From Bemisia tabaci (lineage: Eukaryota; Arthropoda; Insecta; Hemiptera; Aleyrodidae), in assembly GCF_918797505.1 (NCBI RefSeq), contig NC_092797.1, positions 48,644,157 through 48,708,156 of the forward strand: 64,000 nt of DNA, given 5' to 3'. Positions 63,301-64,000 of the stretch are shown piece after piece (the stretch's first letter is position 1; each line of letters begins with the position of its first letter). Under the pieces are notes generated by a model. The model searched no databases. It was not told the DNA's origin and saw nothing but the letters and a program-made list of their open reading frames with translations. A program made the position numbers and the translations under genes.

Positions 63301-63832
63301 TCTAGAGGGGTCGCGTAAATTAATCACATTTTTCGCTGTGGAAAATCAACCAACAAAAAATAGGGGGCAATAAATATTTTTCGATACTTTACAAAACGGA
63401 AAAAATAGATATACTTGAAAAAAAGATGAAATTGAAAAAAAGATGAAATTAAAAATTCCTCAATTCAATTACAAATGTCTGATTGGCAACACAGCTAGCT
63501 TCGTAGGTACACAAACGAACAATCACGTACAACGAGCTTAAATCTTAAGTTAACCACGCGGGTGCCAACTCAGCGATTTCCCGAGAAACTTTTGCTGTAA
63601 ATCGGGGAATTTCACAGCGAAGCTGGACAACAAGAATCAACTCGGCTAATCCCGAAACCGCAGCTTGCAATAAATCGACGATGGTCTGTGTGCTCGGTAC
63701 GCACGCTTCGCGAGGAATGGAACCTCCGGAGAGGCCGCTGAGGTGTTTACGATGTGAGGTGCCCAACACCCTCACCTTACCACCTGGCTCTTTCTCCCTC
63801 GATGACGTAACCTTGGCTCTTCTTTTCCTCAT
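18155..63832 (-). CDS. klar: klarsicht-like KASH protein, 18 exons
   Basis: Exons on the - strand join in phase from 63832 to 51637 and from about 32005 to 18155. The C-terminus is a KASH domain: SQFWRILKCSMPFH, a membrane segment (LAIMLLVCVACLLEP), then a 26-residue luminal tail ending MRYLYGPPPI. The Cys 24 residues from the end sits where nesprins form a disulfide with SUN proteins. Upstream are predicted coiled coils, a DSGISDSGSE segment, and an N-terminal block with WDSYQDKYPSETYSEDAPD and DYRQFLDSQSD, typical of Klarsicht rather than spectrin-repeat MSP-300. Family role: outer nuclear membrane adaptor of the LINC complex that links nuclei and organelles to microtubule motors. The modelled long form is about 1700 residues if the 19.6 kb intron (51636 to about 32 kb) is spliced as suggested; the short form from 32005 is 1049 residues. 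Confidence 0.82.
18492..18773. mobile_element. CAGGGTTGC-ended MITE
   Basis: 282 bp beginning CAGGGTTGCTAC and ending GTGGCAACCCTG, so inverted ends. The inside repeats ATTCCCTGACATTTCCCTGA in both arms. The ends are hAT-like, but I see no matching 8-bp direct repeat beside them. Non-autonomous. Confidence 0.65.
19661..19734. mobile_element. short GGAC-ended foldback
   Basis: Starts GGACTGCATTTTGCAATTTG and ends with the reverse complement, GCAAAATGCAGTCC. The flanks (aact, aatt) match only partly. The shortest copy of the family also at 34878, 40823 and 60703. Confidence 0.65.
21055..21191 (-). CDS. klar: klar exon 17
   Basis: Acceptor ggctattttcag, donor gtcagt. RVQEMEAKLRELQRNCRNLI, then VKTAVCAETGCPAAPKKQ and HLTPSK plus two bases. 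Joins in phase to the KASH exon as K-R-C-R-S. Confidence 0.87.
21192..21898. other. klar intron 16
   Basis: AT-rich and featureless; no repeat with clear borders seen. Confidence 0.55.
21899..22105 (-). CDS. klar: klar exon 16
   Basis: 69 codons, phase 0; acceptor ttttttttcag, donor gtaaga. ESLCETLSGATSLLDP, the DSGISDSGSEQD motif, and CEREKRLGEMRKLAKEMDLL. The DSGISDSGSE motif followed by a charged helix is common just before KASH tails. Confidence 0.88.
23101..23350. mobile_element. CGATGGCCAAA repeat, copy 1
   Basis: Begins CGATGGCCAAAAGTAAAAC and ends TACGTGGTTTTGCACTTCAG, an imperfect inverted pair. The inside shares CCAGTCAACGTTATTTCTTG-like words with copy 2. Non-coding. Confidence 0.55.
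24681..25014. mobile_element. CGATGGCCAAA repeat, copy 2
   Basis: Begins CGATGGCCAAAGTGCGAAAC and ends with AGTGGTCTCGCACTTTGGTC, the near reverse complement. Related to 23101-23350 along its length with many indels. Confidence 0.6.
25107..25326 (-). CDS. klar: klar exon 15, coiled coil
   Basis: Acceptor ggtttcttacag, donor gtaagt. VSSQLESLQRVSNIWKQFEA, then LSALGDDEKTIQLLDNALQD and VRVVAKVLSEKRDDNSPP. Spectrin-repeat-like helices with a conserved W. Phase 2 in, phase 0 out. Confidence 0.87.
25327..26090. repeat. klar intron 14 with two diverged tandem units
   Basis: Units at about 25425-25640 and 25735-25945 share the order AAATTGACTT, an AATTCA(A/G)T word, a TCTGATTTT(C/T) word, AAAAATCAGTG and a late TT(A/T)(C/T)(G/T)TTCTTT word. 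The first begins beside ACGAAGGAACGTAAC; an inverted relative lies at about 19250-19500 and a GTTACGTTCCTTCGT word also at 35350-35370. A dispersed repeat inserted twice or duplicated. Confidence 0.5.
26091..26242 (-). CDS. klar: klar exon 14
   Basis: Acceptor gtgttacag, donor gtaagc. KELECLHERKLKLTLVNLKV, then DDLKAEVAKLYQIWDYNYN and two bases of an Arg codon. Helical; the W-containing end resembles a spectrin-like turn. Confidence 0.85.
26243..27087. other. klar intron 13
   Basis: AT-rich; a - strand open frame runs through part of it into exon 14 but has no protein-like character. Nothing else seen. Confidence 0.55.
27088..27269 (-). CDS. klar: klar exon 13, coiled coil
   Basis: Acceptor tttttttgtctgcgtag, donor gtaaga. 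It reads (A)LLEKYVSLKNQAEGIQTEL, then KKEMAQLKDDIIALAENVLS and RNELEKYINQMK: heptad-like Leu/Ile spacing. Phase 1 in, phase 0 out. Confidence 0.87.
27270..29988. other. klar intron 12
   Basis: Contains the 20-bp minisatellite (27421-27600), a GTTCAGTT-rich dispersed repeat (about 27600-27790) with a relative at 43480-43640, a GC-richer block at 28230-28520 and a purine microsatellite of aag/aaag units at 28555-28600. Confidence 0.55.
27421..27600. repeat. 20-bp minisatellite, nine units
   Basis: Nine consecutive units of TTGAAGAAACTGAACTTCAG, the first two and a few single bases diverged. The unit is partly self-complementary (CTTCAGTTGAAG at each junction), so the array can fold. It lies wholly within an intron. 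Confidence 0.92.
29989..32005 (-). CDS. klar: klar exon 12, very large; possible internal start
   Basis: One frame of 672 codons ends at donor gtaaga, with ESYQ plus one base matching the next exon (GCT). Acidic, Ser/Asn-rich, largely disordered. ATG at 32003-32005 follows an in-frame TGA and a second ATG lies 13 codons on in a better context, so a short isoform may start here. For a long isoform the acceptor must lie below 32012 and add two bases; a weak in-phase candidate is ctttccgaag, giving an exon end at 31926. I see no strong acceptor, so the join to exon 11 is unresolved. Confidence 0.8.
32004..32290. repeat. 20-bp periodic repeat upstream of internal klar ATG
   Basis: Degenerate units of GTTTCCGGTCAATATTTACC. 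The CCGGT cores at 32118, 32138, 32158 and 32178 are exactly 20 bases apart, with further diverged units on both sides. On the - strand the core reads ACCGGAAA, or ACCGGAAGT at about 32025-32033, and the array runs into the ATG of exon 12. Confidence 0.75.
32575..32850 (-). CDS. hypothetical 91-residue membrane protein
   Basis: I do not recognise it. Three hydrophobic segments at about residues 5-28, 32-54 and 58-80 (SFVTSLVSLQSFLLILAFFY, VLYLFLTISLYFSFFWYWFV, FLFVVPVAYNLFCFLA). Codons favour TTC, GTG, CTC and GCC, unlike the AT-rich surroundings, which hints at real coding. It starts ATG at 32850 after an in-frame stop and has no good donor inside. It could be a nested gene or an exon of an alternative klar transcript, but chance is not excluded. 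Confidence 0.3.
   Translation of the reverse strand: MIIFKVSFVTSLVSLQSFLLILAFFYVVPSERVFFVLYLFLTISLYFSFFWYWFVFHDLSFSFLFVVPVAYNLFCFLAREIHLFMLSNTGL
32851..34339. other. klar intron 11, right-hand part; nothing seen
   Basis: AT-rich sequence between the hypothetical membrane ORF and the CpG-rich block at 34340. Short frames only. Confidence 0.5.
34340..34860 (-). promoter_or_regulatory. CpG-rich block with two CRE sites, possible alternative klar promoter
   Basis: CpG-rich compared with its surroundings, with perfect TGACGTCA palindromes at 34438-34445 and 34648-34655. On the - strand a 79-residue Ala/Ser-rich frame (34340-34579; MTGRSSDSEPDPAPAVSAVP at its start) could be a first exon of the klar form that uses the big exon at 32 kb. 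I cannot identify a donor, so this is a hypothesis. Confidence 0.35.
34878..35018. mobile_element. GGAC-ended MITE at 34.9 kb
   Basis: Starts GGACTACATTTTGCAATTTG and ends with TTGCAAAATGAAGTC; inverted arms of about 38 bp. An ATTT lies on each side. Same family as 40823-40959 and 60703-60838. Confidence 0.72.
35098..35226. mobile_element. GGAC-type MITE, diverged copy
   Basis: Inverted arms with GGAACTACAATTTCTG on the left and AGAAATTGTAGTTCC on the right; the outermost bases have decayed. It lies 80 bases from the previous copy. Confidence 0.6.
35622..35921. mobile_element. hAT-type non-autonomous element
   Basis: 300 bp beginning CAGTGCCGGATTTAC and ending GGTAAATCCGGCCCTG, flanked by a perfect 8-bp direct repeat CATGTTCA (35614-35621 and 35922-35929). 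CAG-type ends with an 8-bp duplication are the hAT signature. Inside are GCGCCC(T/C) words and a G10 run; there is no transposase. Confidence 0.88.
35930..39582. other. klar intron 11, 36-39.6 kb
   Basis: No supported gene. Contains a diverged member of the GGACCGCG-type MITE (about 37288-37520), GC-richer patches at 36430-36740 and 37730-38110, and a short inverted pair AACCATCTCC/GGAGATGGTT at about 37856-37935. Confidence 0.45.
37288..37520. mobile_element. diverged relative of the 50.0 kb MITE
   Basis: Left side GCGGAAAGGAGCCAAGGCAC and right side GATGTGGCTTGGTTCCTTTC are inverted and match the arms of 50027-50275, as do the inner CCGGGCACTTTAATTTTTTA words. The ends are decayed. Confidence 0.6.
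39583..39705. mobile_element. CGTCGC-ended MITE, copy 2
   Basis: 123 bp, starts CGTCGCTCCTCTGACGTAAG and ends with a diverged reverse complement (AATAGTGACG). Flanked by ATTT on both sides (39579-39582 and 39706-39709). Confidence 0.75.
39706..40822. other. klar intron 11, 39.7-40.8 kb
   Basis: Includes a G14 tract (39825-39838) and a CpG-rich stretch at 40190-40760 open in both directions. One of these frames crosses a half-copy of the CGTCGC element (GATACGCCCTTACGTC at about 40486-40501), so I do not call a gene. Confidence 0.45.
40823..40959. mobile_element. GGAC-ended MITE at 40.8 kb
   Basis: Starts GGACTGCATTTTGCAATTTG and ends GCAAAATGTAGTCC, arms of about 38 bp, flanked by AAAT on both sides. 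Confidence 0.8.
40960..42705. other. klar intron 11, 41.0-42.7 kb, nothing seen
   Basis: AT-rich to mixed sequence without a convincing frame, repeat or regulatory site. Confidence 0.45.
42706..42827. mobile_element. CGTCGC-ended MITE, copy 3
   Basis: 122 bp, starts CGCCGCCCCTCTGACGTAAG and ends ACGCCAGAGGAGCGACG, flanked by ATAT on both sides (42702-42705 and 42828-42831). Confidence 0.75.
42828..45822. other. klar intron 11, 42.8-45.8 kb
   Basis: Contains the GTTCGTTGAAC-rich repeat at 43480-43640 related to 27600-27790, and a CpG-rich patch at 45180-45440. No gene is supported. Confidence 0.45.
45823..45946 (-). repeat. duplicated 124-base segment, copy 1 (exon-like)
   Basis: Bounded on the - strand by AG and GTAAGT, with only one open frame of 41 codons (RDTTIHTQWLSILYMLGNAG, then FSFLAQEHSEWRR). 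It pairs with 46298-46421. Most differences between the copies change the residue, and a related repeat lies at about 19040-19170, so it may be a non-coding repeat rather than an exon. Confidence 0.4.
46298..46421 (-). repeat. duplicated 124-base segment, copy 2 (exon-like)
   Basis: Same length as copy 1, better acceptor (gtttttatcccag) and a GTAAGT donor. Reads RDTTIHTQWLSVSHTLGNAG, then FSFLTQEHSEWRR. Similarity between the copies stops within a few bases of the splice-like borders. Confidence 0.4.
46725..46936 (-). other. exon-like open frame
   Basis: After a good acceptor (ttttgtcgtttcag) the - strand is open for 69 codons with a protein-like, helical composition: GSERIKECAEMLEKNQGIFD, LSLLATIYALSSEELIKVQL, then a TAA stop. 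No family recognised and its phase does not fit klar exon 11. It may be a terminal exon of an alternative transcript or a relic. Confidence 0.25.
46937..49893. other. klar intron 11, 46.9-49.9 kb
   Basis: GC-rich patches at about 48300-48500 and 49150-49560, the latter CpG-rich with a G15 run (49396-49410) and no convincing long frame; it could be a promoter-like island. The rest is AT-rich. Confidence 0.4.
49895..49969. mobile_element. short GGAC-ended foldback, family C
   Basis: 75 bp starting GGACGTCTTTATGCTAAAAA and ending TTTTAGCATAAATATGTCC, flanked by AATT on both sides. A partly preserved relative lies at about 61192-61280. Confidence 0.75.
50027..50275. mobile_element. GGAC-ended MITE, family D
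   Basis: 249 bp with long inverted arms: left GGACCGCGTTTAGCAGAAAA, right CTTTCTGCTAAATGCGGTCC, continuing inward with TTGGGCAATTTAA and TTAAAATTGCCCA. Flanked by AAAT on both sides. Confidence 0.82.
50276..51636. other. klar intron 11, 50.3-51.6 kb, nothing seen
   Basis: AT-rich sequence next to exon 11 with no supported feature. Confidence 0.5.
51637..51742 (-). CDS. klar: klar exon 11
   Basis: Acceptor tttttatccacag, donor gtaggt. SDTIQCCNDIIQELKSMLER, RKHLQLSSDQMDSIK, ending with one base of a codon. Helical. A 19.6 kb intron follows before the next recognised exon. Confidence 0.82.
51743..52575. other. klar intron 10, nothing seen
   Basis: AT-rich. No repeat or open frame of interest. 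Confidence 0.55.
52576..52704 (-). CDS. klar: klar exon 10
   Basis: 43 codons, phase 0; acceptor ctgttttcag, donor gtaagt. SGNRVEESSALESDSDLEDK followed by ILKFQSQFNEAKQFMNIHSQ, a helical coiled-coil-like stretch. Not visible as an ORF because the open frame is short. Confidence 0.82.
52705..53964. other. klar intron 9, nothing seen
   Basis: AT-rich, 1.26 kb, without recognisable features. Confidence 0.55.
53965..54114 (-). CDS. klar: klar exon 9: conserved DKYPSETYSED block
   Basis: 50 codons, phase 0; acceptor aattttttttag, donor gtaagt. It reads DKYPSETYSEDAPDPDAAKR, then DDYRQFLDSQSDASS and a basic end LKIKKK. Together with the WDSYQ end of the previous exon it forms the best-conserved N-terminal block of Klarsicht relatives. 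Confidence 0.88.
54115..55433. other. klar intron 8
   Basis: AT-rich; a short (TAGA) run at about 54789-54805. Nothing else seen. Confidence 0.55.
55434..55814 (-). CDS. klar: klar exon 8
   Basis: 127 codons, phase 0 at both ends; acceptor gattgttttag, donor gtaatt. It includes SVDSISHLSHAESTLLLSAS, an acidic SSDSESESEVDNPKK stretch and the end SSLSETATWDSYQ, the start of the conserved Klarsicht block. Confidence 0.85.
55815..56366. other. klar intron 7, nothing seen
   Basis: AT-rich with no features. Confidence 0.55.
56367..56502 (-). CDS. klar: klar exon 7
   Basis: Acceptor ttcttactttacag, donor gtgagt. Only one frame is open and it matches the phase: SKTQMNTSQNLSSSTMEETT, then a basic end RRRKFKKSKRSL that could be a nuclear-import-like or binding patch. 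Confidence 0.8.
56503..57541. other. klar intron 6, nothing seen
   Basis: AT-rich. The + strand frame at 56465-56815 is the opposite strand of exon 7 plus intron. Confidence 0.55.
57542..57855 (-). CDS. klar: klar exon 6
   Basis: Acceptor tttgcaaccacag, donor gtatgg. It starts DSCDASGECTTDDDYNNRRS and includes PASFPSFSYLLAHQQQRLLC and SESALNKILTNSPNS, ending with two bases. Phase matches both neighbours. Confidence 0.8.
57856..58797. other. klar intron 5
   Basis: AT-rich. A - strand frame at 58151-58432 is protein-like in parts, but I find no splice pair in phase for it, so it is not called. Confidence 0.45.
58798..59245 (-). CDS. klar: klar exon 5
   Basis: Acceptor tttgattttcag; the donor is a weaker gttggt after an ATG codon. 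149 codons with SSNVGYYICKHLGSDCDEES, an acidic/Thr-rich stretch, and VTSIQLHKSVESLKQDVELV, which looks helical. Phase 2 in, phase 0 out. Confidence 0.8.
59246..59961. other. klar intron 4, nothing seen
   Basis: AT-rich with no features. Confidence 0.55.
59962..60110 (-). CDS. klar: klar exon 4
   Basis: Acceptor ctgtgttttag, donor gtaagt. It reads DVDGSLMDTSSHGETSVASP and on to SSGLTVN, ending with two bases of a Gly codon. A Ser/Thr-rich linker. Confidence 0.78.
60222..60436. repeat. foldback element, about 80-bp arms
   Basis: Left arm about 60222-60302 and right arm about 60358-60436 are reverse complements apart from one substitution and a small indel (for example AACTTAAAACGGGACTAAAG on the left). 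The 55-base loop contains CTGCGAAACGTTCC. It lies inside a klar intron. Confidence 0.88.
60703..60838. mobile_element. GGAC-ended MITE at 60.7 kb
   Basis: Starts GGACTACATGTTGCAATTTA and ends TAAATGCAAAATGAAGTCC, flanked by AAAT on both sides. Confidence 0.75.
61435..61572 (-). CDS. klar: klar exon 3
   Basis: 46 codons, phase 0 at both ends; acceptor tttgtgttgcag, donor gtcagt. Ser-rich: SQTSSVASSECSDDEPVNKL, then LSTSPGASHVSTPFK and SNILVE. Confidence 0.78.
61690..61727 (-). CDS. klar: klar exon 2, 38-base micro-exon
   Basis: Acceptor cctgttgttag and donor gtaagttt. It encodes (D)SENSGVFKHASR and joins in phase to exons on both sides. Too short for ORF calling. A longer version reaching to a TGA upstream is possible if another acceptor is used. 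Confidence 0.65.
61728..63780. other. klar intron 1
   Basis: AT-rich, 2.05 kb. A pair of similar segments of about 60 bp lies at 61781-61830 and 61880-61940 (TTCACTTCACGAGGTAGGCA and TTCACTTGAAAGGATAGGCA). No gene seen. Confidence 0.5.
63781..63832 (-). CDS. klar: klar exon 1, candidate start
   Basis: ATG at 63830-63832, then MRKRRAKVTSSREKEPG and one base before donor GTAAGG. The one-base carry fits the two-base start of the next exon (GAT, Asp). The frame stays open to the window edge without another ATG, so an upstream exon is not excluded. Confidence 0.6.
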
Positions 63833-64000
63833 TTCCTCCCGCCCTTTCACTCTCCGAGGCGTCGGAAGGAGAGGAGAGAAAGTCGCCGATAAAGGTCGCC
63901 GAGGCCACGCTTGGAAAATATATGCGTGGGCTAAAAGTCGCGGACCTAAAGGCTCTGCAGGAACAGTGCGGTTTGGAGAAATTCTGAGGCGGTTCCAAAT
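63833..64000 (-). promoter_or_regulatory. candidate klar promoter and 5' UTR
   Basis: GC-richer than the intron to its left. On the - strand CATATATTTT at 63915-63924 is TATA-like and would place a start about 30 bases on, roughly 63885, leaving a 5' UTR of about 50 bases before the ATG at 63832. Unproven; the exon may extend further right. Confidence 0.35.

Noticed and set aside
1..64000. CRISPR array or bacterial operon
   Set aside because: No spacer-repeat pattern; introns and MITEs show a eukaryotic genome. The 20-bp minisatellite has no spacers.

Overview
This is a eukaryotic window, almost certainly from an insect. It is AT-rich, its genes are split by long introns with GT/AG borders, and it is full of short inverted-repeat (MITE-like) elements. 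Two genes can be reconstructed from splice sites and unbroken reading phase. Several of the repeat families look to me like ones seen in whitefly (Bemisia) sequence, so a hemipteran is my best guess; that is recall, not proof.

At the left end (401-6026, + strand) lie the last five coding exons of a bHLH-PAS transcription factor of the trachealess/NPAS1-3 group. The first two exons code for the PAS-B domain; the rest code for a low-complexity, GC-rich tail. The last exon changes reading frame once near 5571-5582, probably because one base is missing.

From about 17.5 kb to 63.8 kb the - strand carries one large gene, a klarsicht-like KASH protein (LINC complex). I place 18 coding exons. Eleven 5' exons (63832 to 51637) join in phase. 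A 19.6 kb intron follows, then a very large exon (about 29989-32005) that has its own ATG and may begin a short isoform, then six exons ending in a transmembrane KASH tail with the terminal motif PPPI. The two genes are convergent, and as I recall trh and klar are also neighbours at 61C in Drosophila, which supports both names.

The 11 kb between the genes holds no intact gene I can support. It contains a 35-bp-arm hairpin, a GGTAATTTTACC low-complexity block, a 1.6 kb array with four copies of an exon that resembles part of a short-chain dehydrogenase, other local duplications, and long AT-rich sequence. The klar introns carry the rest of the repeats: elements with GGAC/GTCC ends, three copies of a 123-bp element with CGTCGC/GCGACG ends, a 300-bp hAT-type element with a perfect 8-bp target duplication, a nine-unit 20-bp minisatellite, an 80-bp-arm foldback, and a 20-bp periodic ACCGGAAA array directly upstream of the internal klar start. 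Runs of 9 to 16 G or C recur through the window. I found no RNA gene and no CRISPR array.
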